DNA of 64,000 nucleotides, taken from NCBI GenBank assembly GCA_034670405.1, contig JAXDDX010000062.1:992001-1056000 (forward strand), written 5' to 3'. Positions 54,501 through 64,000 of this stretch are shown in pieces (positions within the stretch are counted from its first letter, which is position 1; every line of letters starts with the position of its first letter). Both the position numbers and the translations under genes were made by a program. The notes below the pieces were generated by a model, which worked only from the letters and a program-made list of their open reading frames with translations, did not search any database and was not told the DNA's origin. The DNA comes from Hoplostethus atlanticus (lineage: Eukaryota > Chordata > Actinopteri > Trachichthyiformes > Trachichthyidae).

Positions 54501-56764
54501 GCCCCTGTAATGTGCCTGTCCCAGTGCCCTCAGCCTTCCTCCACTACCTGCCTGACTGTCTGGACTGTCAGGAACTGGGCCTGCTTGGCCTTCACTGCTT
54601 CACAGGTCGGATAAGCTAACAGGGTTATTTTTCCTAAACAGGCTTTGGAAACAGTATCAGTGAAATTAAGGTTAAATCATTACGATGATGGAATACTAGA
54701 GCTGTATAAAAATCCAATAGTATTACAGCCTGATGCAATACCTGTGTGGCTTTAACCAGTCTAGACTTGCAGATTTTTTTTTGTCAATTTTCACTGAGAA
54801 AATAATTTTCATCACATCCTCTGCAGATCTTGTGCAAAGCGATGGCACTATATGCACTGTAGAGCGTGGCAACTGTGAGGAGCCGGAGCCAGAATGGAGT
54901 CTTGCCCCCATGCAGCAGAGTCTCTCGCTTTTCCTCTTCCTGGAGCACAGTGACCCCTTCACCTCCCAGCTCTCTGATGTTATGGGTGAGAGCTGCAACA
55001 CATAGCCTCAACACTCACACACACTTTGCTGGGTTGAAGTTGTCCATTCTCTCATGTTTCAGACTATTTTATAAAGCCATATTTAATTTTGTTTCTGCAT
55101 TTCCAAGAATGAGCCATACACATGGTATGTTACTCTCACCAGCAGTAGATAAGTAGAGCCCTCAGTTGATTGATACTTTTGAAGTATATCGCAGTACAAA
55201 TACCTCAGTACTCAATGTGGATGGCATCACACTACACAAATTACATAACATGATGACCAAATTTAGGTCATTTTGGATGCCACAATGATCTCAACAAACC
55301 AATACTCTGCTCCCATATTAGTCCACATCCTGCTCAATGAACATTAATGACAACAGTGATTTTTGTGAACCTCCTGCAGCCACAGAGGAGCTTCTAGAGC
55401 ACCACCTAGAGGCTATTCTGAACAGCAACAGACAGGCAGTGACGGCAGCCCTGAAGACTGAGCTAAGGAACACACTGAAAGCCCAAATTCAGAAACGCAA
55501 GGCAAGCCAAGTTGTAGACACTCTTAATAGTGATGTTTTGTGTAGCGTACACTTTATATAATAGTGTGTTTGGGTGATGTGTGTGCCATGTCAGGACCAA
55601 GAGAAGCTGTGCTCGGCCCTTGAGGTGATGCTCAGCTCTGCTATCAGTATTGTGAGCTGCAGCACCAACATGAACTTCAGGACTGCCTGCCTGGACAGTA
55701 TGAAGGTATGCTAGGAAGAAAAGAGTACAATCCATACAAACAATTACATTACATTACAGTCATTTGGCAGACGCTTTTATCCAAAGCGACTTAGAATAAG
55801 TGCATTCATAAGGCACGAGAACTACTAGTCACCAGAAATCGTAGGTGCATTTCCTACCTAAACAAGCATCTAAGAGCAGTGCTAAGGTAAAAGTGCAATA
55901 AGTTAGCTATCTACTTTTTATTTAAGCCAAGTAAGTGAAAACAAATAAGCAAGTGCTAAGAGGAAGGGTCAGGGTAGTGTTTCTTGAAGAAGTGGGTTTT
56001 CAGCCCGTGGCGAAAGATGGGCAGCAACTCTGCTGTCGTGACATCAGTGAGGAGTTCATTCCACCACTGTGGGGCCAGAACAGAGAAGAGCCGTGACCGT
56101 GCAGTGGCCTCTGAGCGACGGGGCAACCAATCATGCCATGTAGCTGCGATGTCCTGGGTTCGAATCTGGCCTGGGACCTTTGACGCATGTCATCCCCCAA
56201 TCTTTCCTGTCTCTCCACTGTCAGATAAAGGCAAAAATAGGACAAAAGATATTTTTTAACACACATAATTTGAGTTTATGAACAGCTTATGTCAGTCAGC
56301 CTGACATTAGCTGCCTTGATATTCCATAAACACCACTAGCATTCCAGCTTTTTTATTACCAACAAATGCAAACAGGCCAAACTGAAAGGTTCTCGCACTG
56401 TACAGTACAGTTAATATACTTGATTGAGATGTGACAACACTGAACATGTGCTGCTAAATAAATATTATTTTATGTCAAGTATGTATACATGTCTGCGTCC
56501 TAGGTGCGTGACACCCATGAACTATCAACATCCCTCCATGAAGCACTGAGGAGGGTGACGTCATGGAAATTCATTCCCAAGGGCAGGTGCTACTCAGCAC
56601 TGGTGAGTAGGATGGTGAAGCACTTACTGTGGGTCACAGTCAGCCCTTCAATTCTTTAGACATTTGACCTCAAACTGAACCAAAGTCTAATTTAATGTTC
56701 ATTCATTACTTCACAGACGGAAGAACTTCCTGATAGTAATGAGCCCACCAGGAAAGAAATCTAA
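51514..56764 (+). CDS. top6bl: type 2 DNA topoisomerase 6 subunit B-like (TOPOVIBL)
   Basis: I read 15 exons: 51514-51594, 51826-51946, 52099-52174, 52279-52352, 52437-52558, 53389-53472, 53568-53623, 53904-53975, 54190-54385, 54488-54605, 54827-54985, 55380-55501, 55595-55705, 56504-56602, 56717-56764. Phases agree throughout and give 512 residues (mouse protein 579). Exons 5-15 are firm. Exons 1-4 are in frame but have weaker splice sites, and the true start may be the ATG at 52334. Identity is inferred from general layout, the C-terminus (helical LHEALRRVTSW then KFIPKGRCY), which fits the REC114-binding end of TOPOVIBL, and the neighbour pola2, since both are on human 11q13. TOPOVIBL pairs with SPO11 to make meiotic double-strand breaks. 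Intron 9 is U12-type and intron 12 is GC-AG. Confidence 0.68.
54386..54487 (+). other. top6bl: U12-type (AT-AG) intron in top6bl
   Basis: The 5' end is ATATCCTTT at 54386-54394, the exact minor-spliceosome consensus. A U12 branch-point match TTCCTTGAC lies at 54464-54472, with its A 17 bases before the exon. The intron ends in AG, and removing it joins two open exons in phase 0 (LTCIK then VFVNS). No usable GT donor keeps the frame. Confidence 0.8.
55502..55594 (+). other. top6bl: GC-AG intron in top6bl
   Basis: The donor is AAG/GCAAGC, the usual strong context for a GC donor; the acceptor is CCATGTCAG/GACC. The flanking exons join in phase 0 (QIQKRK then DQEKLC). Confidence 0.72.
55741..56240 (+). 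mobile_element. dispersed teleost SINE-type repeat in a top6bl intron
   Basis: It starts with (TTACA)n and CAGTCATTTGGCAGACGC, TTTTATCCAAAGCGACTTAG, a signature of an abundant fish repeat. It continues with CATTCCACCACTGTGGGGCC and GAGAAGAGCCGTGACC. It ends with a tRNA-SINE-like tail: GGGTTCGAATCTGGCCTGGG, CATGTCATCCCCCAATC and AGATAAAGGCAAAAA. Probably two joined repeats, the second inserted into or following the first. Confidence 0.65.
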
Positions 56765-58131
56765 GTATTGCTGCATTTTCTTTGAAATAGTTTTGTTTTG
56801 GAGCGAATCCTGTGGAGGGAATTCCTTTTGAAGTGAATATTGTGCCACTGTGTGTTATTGGTGCATGTTTAAAATGGGACAATTGAATTCTCTGTTAAAA
56901 TGTGATATTAAATGCATTTGCTTTTATTACTTATACTTTGTTGCTTGTTCCAGCGGATATCATTGTCACAACCAGTTTCACAGAGATGGATTTTACCATA
57001 GCTCTACAATAAGAAACATTCTAACAGATCTTAATTGAACTTTTAAGATCTGAAATGATTCAAAGTTGGTGACATTTTTCTATCGTGTCCACTGAACTGG
57101 GCTGCCAGTGGTCTGGGAATTTGGTACTTTTGGTAGATGCATTCCAGTCAGTGAATTTATTAGCTGTTTTTATATTGAGTAGTTACTTTTCCGCAGCAAG
57201 GGAAACTAAGGATTATCAGTACTGATAAAGCTATGTAGTCATTGGAAACTACCGCCCAGCTGACATATCTGTAGGTGACAAGATGTAGCAAACATCCCAC
57301 CTTTTTTTTAGTAACTGACATAATGACTAAACCCTGGTTTTGTCCCTCTAGTAGAAAAAAAGTTTACTCAGCAGCTGCATTTGCATGTACTACATATTTG
57401 CCCTTTTGTGCTCATGATAGAAATAGAGAAAAGTAAACAGACATAAACCAACTCAGTGTGCATAGTTGGAGACGAGAAATATAAACAGTACACTTGACCC
57501 ATGGTCCCCAGACCCCACTTTGAGAACCACTGGTGTATTGTGGGGGGTTCCAGGAGCCTCCCAGCAAAATGGAGAATACTTTCACTAGAATTTAATTCAC
57601 TAAAAAATCCCAAATAGGGAATGTATAAGAATGACTATTCTATATTCAATATTCTTACTTCAACATTTCCATTTCCATACGCCCCTGTATCTGGATCTCG
57701 ACTTGACTGTTTTGATGTAAAATCTGAGAAAAGAAAAAACATCAAATGAACCAGCATGTGAACAATAATTACCCTCAAAATCTGGTGACATCTTACTTGT
57801 AATGGTTGGCTGAAAGGGTGACACTCTGATGTTGAGTGCATTTGATTGTTAGTCCAGTGGATGGATCCAGAATGTCTGATAACAGGGCTGGCTTTTTGCT
57901 AGACTTACAACAAAATTCCAACATTAGTTAAATTCCAGCAAAAACAAAAAAAATGTTTGCTGGAATTTAAGTGATTGCATAAACCTTTGGTCCCTGGAAG
58001 CACATGTCACTTGTCAGGTTCTTCATTGACCACATGGTGTTGGTGTAATATCTTCCTGATACATATGGAGTTTTGACTGTTAAACCAGAATCTGGCTACA
58101 AAATGTGCCACAGTTAACAATATATGTAATT
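56765..58131. other. top6bl 3' flank and spacer to tRNA
   Basis: About 1.4 kb of AT-rich DNA. A weak poly(A) signal ATTAAA occurs near 56907. I found no gene and no clear repeat; open frames are short and lack recognisable motifs. Confidence 0.55.
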
Positions 58132-58213
58132 TGGCAGTGGTGGGATTTGAACCCACGCCTCCAGAGAGACTGGAGCCTAAATCCAGCGCCTTAGACCACT
58201 CGGCCACACTACC
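58132..58213 (-). tRNA. tRNA-Leu (anticodon UAG)
   Basis: 82 nt on the minus strand. The acceptor stem GGTAGTG pairs with CACTGCC (one G-U), followed by discriminator A. The A box is TGGCCGAGTGG and the B box GGTTCAAATCC. The anticodon arm CTGGA-TTTAGGC-TCCAG gives anticodon UAG, reading CUA. The variable arm is long (CTCTCTGGAGGC region), as in type II leucine tRNAs. There is no intron and the CCA end is not encoded. No T4 terminator follows directly; the first TTTT lies about 35 bases downstream. Confidence 0.95.
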
Positions 58214-58339
58214 AGTACGCTATTTTATCTAGTTTGACAGTCATCGGAAAGCTAGAGAAACATCCCCAGAGTGGGCACTAGGTGGCACCACTGATTTCTG
58301 TTTTTGTGGCGCTGACTTCCGCTTTGAGTTGTTTGGCTG

Positions 58340-58388
58340 TGACGTAAATTCCGGCCGCCAACACAGACAGCACTTTTTCGCGGCAAAA
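58340..58388 (+). promoter_or_regulatory. pola2: pola2 promoter elements: CRE-like and E2F-like
   Basis: TGACGTAA at 58340-58347 is CRE/ATF-like. TTTTTCGCGGCAAAA at 58374-58388 is an E2F-type site and almost palindromic. No TATA box is present. S-phase genes of the polymerase alpha-primase complex are typically E2F-driven, so this fits the gene downstream. Confidence 0.55.
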
Positions 58389-58411
58389 TGAAACGCACAA
58401 ATTTATTTTAA
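58388..58411 (+). other. pola2: possible short upstream ORF of pola2
   Basis: ATG at 58388 opens a seven-codon frame (MKRTNLF) ended by TAA. It matters only if transcription starts upstream of it; the E2F-like site overlaps its start, so it may lie at or before the true start of transcription. Confidence 0.25.
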
Positions 58412-58652
58412 CATTGCTCAGATTTGTTCAGATTCGTCGTATACATCAACTACTTTCTGTTTTCTGTAGTGTCTAAAATATCGTCGCTGGCTTTGTTATG
58501 ACGGAAGAGGGAGCAAGGCTGCTAAACTAGCAAACTATCACCACAACATTGGACTTTCTAGCGGTCTGTCCTGCTTTCTTTACTTGCTTTATTGTGAGAA
58601 TCACTCGCACTGCAAACTAAGCTCGCCAACAATCAACATATATCAGAAAACA

Positions 58653-61600
58653 ATGGCATCGGTCACTGTAGAGAGCATAAAGTCGGAGCTGGACATGTTC
58701 GACATAGCCTGTCATGGCGACTCCATACTGGACAAGAGTAAGTAACTAACGTTAGATTTTATTCCAGTTAGTGGAAGTATCGTTACTGCTACCGCTAACA
58801 CAGCTGTCAGTCTTTATTATATTGTCATTTTTATTTCCCAATAACTAACGTTATATACAAAAATAATCCTGAGCTGTAATACTTGGGGTCAGTGAGCCAC
58901 TGTGTTGACTTGTAACCTCGGGGTGGCTACAGGTCGGTTTTTTCCTGTAACGTTATCCACGTAAGGTTAATAGGGTAAGCTTGGCTAACGTAAATGCAGA
59001 CGAAAAGTGATTCGGTGAAAGTAAATGCAGTGAAAGTAGTTACGATATTTATTCTAAATAGTAACAAGGGACTCGTGTAAGATTATTCCTCACGTAGTCA
59101 GATATACTGACGTTAAAGTTAAAATGACAACAATGATACTGTGGGTTAAGTTATCTGGGCTGCTGCGTCTTTCTACTTGCAGTGATACGGTTTGGCCTGC
59201 AGATGTCGCTGATAACCGTATAATCAATACTATGAAATATTGATTTTGTTGGAATTTCTCAGGCAAGAATTCCCTACAAAGCGCCACGGGATACTGTTTA
59301 TGTTGCCTTAGCATGCCTGCCTGATTGAAGTGTCAGTTATAATATTTGTAGGTAGTTATGAGCTGTCAATCTCCTTCTTTCCCTCCTCTCTTTCATTTCT
59401 CTTCCACCTCCTCTCTCTCTCCCTCTCTCAGTGTTGGAGCAGTGTATTTGTAACCGGTTACAGGCGGATGGCATCGTGCTGGAGTGGGTGGCGTTCAGCA
59501 GCACCAAAAATGGACTAAAACTCAGCGTGGACACCTTGGACCAATTTGAACACGAGGTGACTGGGACAGACTGACTGTATTTGAATTTAAAGTATACACG
59601 TGTCCCTCATTCCTATCCTCAAAGCCATCCCGTTTGAAGTGGCCACTCATTACATATTGAATTAGTATTTTAATTTACACAATTGTATTTACTGTGTGTG
59701 TGTGTCTGTCCATGTATCTGTCCCCTCTGCAGGTTTTAAACAAGAAGACCAAATCCAAACAAAGCTTCAAGAGAGAGGAACCACATAACAGAACCAGAGA
59801 CATCCACTCACTGCAGGACTTGTATCCTCCACAGTACACACACACACACACCAGCAGCACCCCTCTCTGAAGCTATGTTATCTGTTGTCAGATATTGCTG
59901 GTTTGTTGTAAACCTTGACATGGTTTGTCCAGAATCAAAGCTGAGGAAGAGGAGGAGAGTTTACTAGACTCTTACTCTACTCCTGCTAAGGTAAGCTCTC
60001 AGTTTGACTTCATGGGAAGTTGTCACTGCTACATTATATATATATTTTTCCAAGTTTAAAAAAAGCAGTCTATTTTGTTCGATTGGAAAAACAAATAGTC
60101 CCTAATAATTTTGAGTCCAGAAGATTGGTTATTGCGTCGTTGGGAATACAATTCCTACGTATAGTTTCTATTGGGATCCAAGCTGGCCCTCTGCTTAACT
60201 TAACTCTTGCTTAACGTGTGTGTGTGTCTGTGTGTGTGTGTGTCTGTGTGTGTGTCTGTGTGTCTGTGTAGGGCTCTCAGAAGCGTGCTCTCACCACCCC
60301 AGAACACCCCCATTCTAAGCGGAGTGCGGCTCTGCTGGCCAGCCCAGGCCTGCTGCTGTCTCCTGCCAGCTTCTCTCCCAGGTACACAGCAACACAAACC
60401 AGCACATTCTGCCTTTTATCGCTATCACTTGTTGATATCACTGAAACTGCGTTGTAAACAACCCATTGGCAGATTTTTTCCCTTGTTTAAATTATAAGCT
60501 TTTACACAGCACTTTTCAGAACAGAAGCTACAAAGAGCTTAACAATAAAAAGAAACATAACAAATAACACCAGTACTGAGAATAAAAGATCAAATGGGGT
60601 TTCATAAGTGATTTTAAAGGATGGCACTGATTTAGCCCATCTAAGCTCCTCAGGCAAGCCATTCCACAGCCTGACAGCAAAGGAAAACACGATTTTGAGA
60701 CTCAACACTAGACTAAATCGCTTGTTAAGATGGACATCTTTACGTTATACTTTGCTTTGACTCAACTCTGCCTCCCTCTCTCTGTGCAGTGCAACTCCAT
60801 CCCAGAAGTACAGCCAGCGTGGGGCTAAGGGGGAGGTGGTGGTTACCTTCGGGGCCGTCCAGGGCACTCGCTGGGCGGGGAGGAAGGGCCAGGGTTCGGG
60901 GGTCCAGTTGGAGCTGCTGGAGGGGCCTGAACAAACCCTCCTCTGCAGCTACAAGTACATGTTCCAGAGGCTTCGCGATGTCCGAAACGGTGAGAGCCAA
61001 AACAGGACGAGCTGGCCCGTGTATTCATAAAACTAGTCAGAATAGCAGTACTCACATTTTAATGTCAGAATGGCGTATATTGTGATGTAAGTAATTATTT
61101 GTTGCACCTTTCCATGTCTGGAAAGTCTACAAAAGTATTGAAAATGAATTATAACATTTTCAGGTCTTGAAAAGATTGCACATTTTTAATGTAGCTGTAG
61201 GTCCCACTTTCCTTTCACATCCAGTTTTGTGATATTTATTGTTGGTAAGAATAATCTTCATGTCTAGATTATCTATGGAGGGCAGCACACATCCAATTGA
61301 ACAATGACTCAAATCTTGTCAAGAGATTAAGGTCTAGAAAAATTATGGAATTATTAAAAGGAAAATTAGGGTTAGGGTGTAGGAAGCATGTCAGATAACT
61401 TCAGCATTAGTAGTGTTACGGTTCTGTTCACATATCGGTGATATGTGAGATGTTTTGCGTCTGTCCTCTCCAGTGTTGACGGAGAAGATCGAGGAGCTGG
61501 GGGAGGGGCTGAAGTCTCACTTCAACATCGAGGAGTTCTCCCCCGTCTCTCTGCCTGCTCAGGTAGAGGCCATTGAAAAAACGGGGAAAAGTCATGGAAG

Positions 61601-63801
61601 TTTAAAATGAGGTTTTCCAGGTTTTGAAAATGTATCCAAATGGTTTTGGAGATATGGAAATCTGACAGTAGTGCTTGTTTTACTCAGTCAAGTGTTTGAT
61701 TTCAGGCTTGGCCTTTTGTAAGAATAATAAACCATTAGTAACACATTTTCTGATGACAAAGTGATCGATCGCTAGCACATTCAAATTAGCCGTTCATCAA
61801 AAACTGTTTGATCTTGGAAGCAGGCCAATATTAGCAATGGAAATTTCCCCATATGTCGTGACATAATCATAGAAAAGTCATAGAATGTGGTTAGCAACAA
61901 TGTGTAGGAAGCCTGCAGGCAAAGCATGCCTACCTTGACTGGCTATTACGATCCATCTCCTATTCCAACTGACTTGATAGAAATTAAAAATTGTCTCACT
62001 GATTAGTTTGTGTGTTCATCTCTCTCCACCTTTAGGACAGTGTAACGGTATTGGGTCAGGTGTGCTGTGACAGCAATGGAAAACTGAACGCACAGTCTGT
62101 TCTGTTGGAGGCGGGGCCCGAGCAAGGCGGTCAGCAAGTGCCCGTTGACCTATCGGAGCTCAGAGAATACTCCCTGTTTCCTGGTCAGGTGAGCAGAGGG
62201 ATGGAGAAATGATTTATTCATGTCCTCTTCCAACGTGTGAAAGCACGTTTTACCTAGCACACACGTATTTGTTACAGGGTGCAATGACTGTTAACTATAG
62301 ATTGCTTGTAATGTTGACAATCAAAGAAATCTAAGCTTATTCTACTGTTGCATGCATTGGAAGTCACTCTAGATAAGAGCATCAGGTAAATGCAGTGTTA
62401 ATGAAATAGTTAAGATACACACACACTGAGTGGTGGTCTCTCCTTTGCCTGTGCACTGAGGTTCATGTGCAGCAGGTTACAAGGCCACCCAGAGTAACAG
62501 AGCATGCCAAGGACCTGGGAAGTAGCGTCACCCAGCGTCTGACCGAGAGCTCTGACATCAACAATTCCCACGTAGATAGATAAAACAACTGGCTTCTGAG
62601 TAGGAAAGCTACCACGCTGACTACTGTCAACTGAAGGAGACATGCAGCCCGTCAACAGATGGGTTCGCTCAGACCCCGCTGCTTCACATTCCCTAATTCA
62701 CTTGTTTTGGGTTCCTGTCCAAATCTGTCACTTGTCAGGGAAGGGAACCAACTGAGGTGACTGTAGGCAGGGAGGCATTTATCTTGGATGTGAACTCATT
62801 CCTGTCTGTCCTCTCTCTCCCAGGTGGTAGTGATAGAGGGGATGAACACAACAGGAAGGAAGCTGGTGGCTTCGAAACTCCACGAGGTCAGCGGCTCTCT
62901 ACCCGTCTTAACAAAGTTGCCAAGTGCTGACAAATTAAAAGAACCAAAGATGTTTTTAAAACAATGTTAACTTAAAATCTTGGTGTTGGTATCCCAGTTA
63001 GGTGGGTCAAAGTAACTTGACATTTCAGTGTCTCCTCTTGATGGTCTTGTTTCTTTTAGGGAGTTCCTCTTCCCTTCTACTCCCCTGAGGCGAAACAAGA
63101 GATGGATGAAGGTAAGGAATGAAATCACGTTGAAACGGTACAGTGCAGACCACAGAGTGGCCTTTTACTCTTCTCACCCTGATACTATGGCAGTAGTTTA
63201 TATGAAAAGGCTTTTAAATTCGGGAGGTGTGACTGTCTAGTGTCCTGTAATCGGTTTGGCCACGCCCTTTTAGTTTTCTCTTCCTCCCTCACACACACTC
63301 ACACACTTCATCTCTTGCTGTTTTAGAGCCAGTGAGTGTACTGGTGGCCTGTGGGCCATACACCCCTTCTGACAGCCTGACCTTTGACCCTCTGCTGGAC
63401 CTGATCACCGTCATCGTCAGGGACCGTCCCGATGTCTGCCTGCTGGTGTGTTCACTCTTTCTGCTGCCTACGCTCTCACAATCTCTAGCTCGTCCACATA
63501 CAGTCACACAAACTATGCACACTGCTGTTACCTGCCACTGTCTCAATTCACCAGCATACAGGCATGCACAAACACAGATTGCCTACAAAAAAGCAGAAAA
63601 TGAGGCCACTATGATGTCTAATATTGACTAATGTCACGGCTTACCCCGAAACATGCCAGTTTTGAGTTCTTGAATTATCACCAAAACACCTCCTTGAATT
63701 TGATGTGTGAACTGAGTGTTACGTATGTGTCTCTCAACTTTACTCTCTCGTCTCTTCCTCAGCTTGGCCCCTTTGTGGATTCTAAACATAAACAGATTGA
63801 G
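58653..63801 (+). CDS. pola2: DNA polymerase alpha subunit B (partial, 5' two-thirds)
   Basis: The regulatory B (p68/p70) subunit of the polymerase alpha-primase complex, which starts Okazaki fragments in the nucleus. Twelve exons are present: 58653-58737, 59432-59556, 59733-59821, 59933-59990, 60272-60381, 60790-60989, 61474-61562, 62036-62188, 62824-62886, 63060-63111, 63327-63445, 63763-63801. Phases agree throughout and give 394 codons of about 600. The N-terminal helical domain (MASVTVESIKSELDMFDIAC...) is followed by a linker with Ser/Thr-Pro sites (STPAK, TTPEHP, LSPASFSP). Then come the OB-fold region (VVVTFGAVQGTRW, VTVLGQVCCDSNGKL, YSLFPGQVVVIEGMN) and the start of the inactive phosphoesterase domain (VLVACGPYTPSDSL, LLLGPFVDSKHKQIE). 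The gene continues beyond the window. Intron 3 is U12-type. Confidence 0.95.
59822..59932 (+). other. pola2: U12-type (GT-AG) intron in pola2
   Basis: The donor reads GTATCCTCC (59822-59830), matching the minor-spliceosome GTATCCTT core. The branch-point match AACCTTGAC lies at 59911-59919 with its A 15 bases before the exon, and there is no pyrimidine tract. The exons join in phase 2 (SLQDL then IKAEEE). Only 111 bases long. Confidence 0.75.
60214..60270. repeat. (TG)n with TC variants before a pola2 acceptor
   Basis: TGTGTGTCTGTGTG-type repeat running right up to TAG and the exon at 60272, the same arrangement as in several f8 introns. Confidence 0.85.
60488..60720 (-). mobile_element. LINE 3' end fragment in a pola2 intron
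   Basis: On the minus strand the frame reads SFAVRLWNGLPEELRWAKSV, the conserved C-terminal motif (LWN-LP-E-R) of fish L2/CR1-like LINE ORF2. A short 3' UTR ending near 60490 follows. The 5' part is missing. Orientation is opposite to pola2. Confidence 0.65.
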
Positions 63802-64000
63802 GTAGGTTCAACAGTGGACGTACTCTGTCCTCACCTTTCTTTACTAACTTCCCCCCAAACAACCTAAGAGGAAGGAGGAATTTTTGTGCATTTGAAATAA
63901 GTTTGATGTGAACCAGAGCCTTCGACATAACAAGTCAAAACATTCCACCTGCTGGGGAATGGAGATCCCTCTTGTCTAAGACATTCATTACCTGGCTTCA

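Noticed and set aside
55984-56259. 91-residue frame with SSFHHCGARTEKSRDR
   Set aside because: It lies wholly in a dispersed fish repeat; this phrase recurs in many genomes as a repeat translation.
58007-58207. Minus-strand frame beginning MAEWSKALDLGSS
   Set aside because: It is the translation of the tRNA-Leu gene, a common annotation artefact.

Overview
This window is teleost-fish nuclear DNA. The genes have spliced, vertebrate-type exons with mostly short introns. The spaces between them hold fish SINE and LINE tails, short terminal-inverted-repeat elements and many (TG/CA)n microsatellites. I found no prokaryotic features, CRISPR arrays or virus-derived elements. Gene identities rest on reading the translated exons against remembered vertebrate proteins; no search was run.

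Layout. (1) 1-15,725, plus strand: coagulation factor VIII (f8) from exon 2 to the stop codon; the signal-peptide exon lies upstream of the window. The domain order is A1-A2-B-A3-C1-C2, with a short, glycosylation-rich B domain. (2) 15,726-23,491: convergent intergenic DNA. (3) 23,492-40,459, minus strand: a complete six-exon thyroid-hormone transporter gene, slc16a2 (MCT8). (4) 40,460-46,766: intergenic DNA between divergent genes, starting with a GC-rich slc16a2 promoter region. (5) 46,767-47,567, plus: lrrn4cl, a small type I membrane protein with one fibronectin-III domain. (6) 48,784-50,928, plus: tstd1, a single-domain rhodanese. (7) about 51,514-56,764, plus: a 15-exon gene best read as top6bl (TOPOVIBL), the B-like subunit of the meiotic double-strand-break complex. 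(8) 58,132-58,213, minus: tRNA-Leu(UAG). (9) 58,653 to the right edge, plus: pola2, the B subunit of DNA polymerase alpha-primase, of which about 394 codons are present.

In human, F8 and SLC16A2 are both X-linked, while LRRN4CL, POLA2 and TOP6BL lie on 11q12-q13. The window therefore appears to join two ancestral blocks, which also supports the calls. The genes do not form one pathway: f8 acts in blood clotting, slc16a2 in hormone uptake, top6bl in meiosis and pola2 in S-phase replication.

Main points of interest: two U12-type (minor spliceosome) introns, one with AT-AG ends in top6bl and one in pola2; a GC-AG intron in top6bl; several f8 acceptors formed by (TG)n runs with little or no pyrimidine tract; f8 exon fusions and splits relative to mammals; a one-base frame break inside the f8 B-domain exon; three related inverted-repeat elements in f8 introns; and a fish repeat next to lrrn4cl whose inside has expanded into a 33-bp minisatellite.
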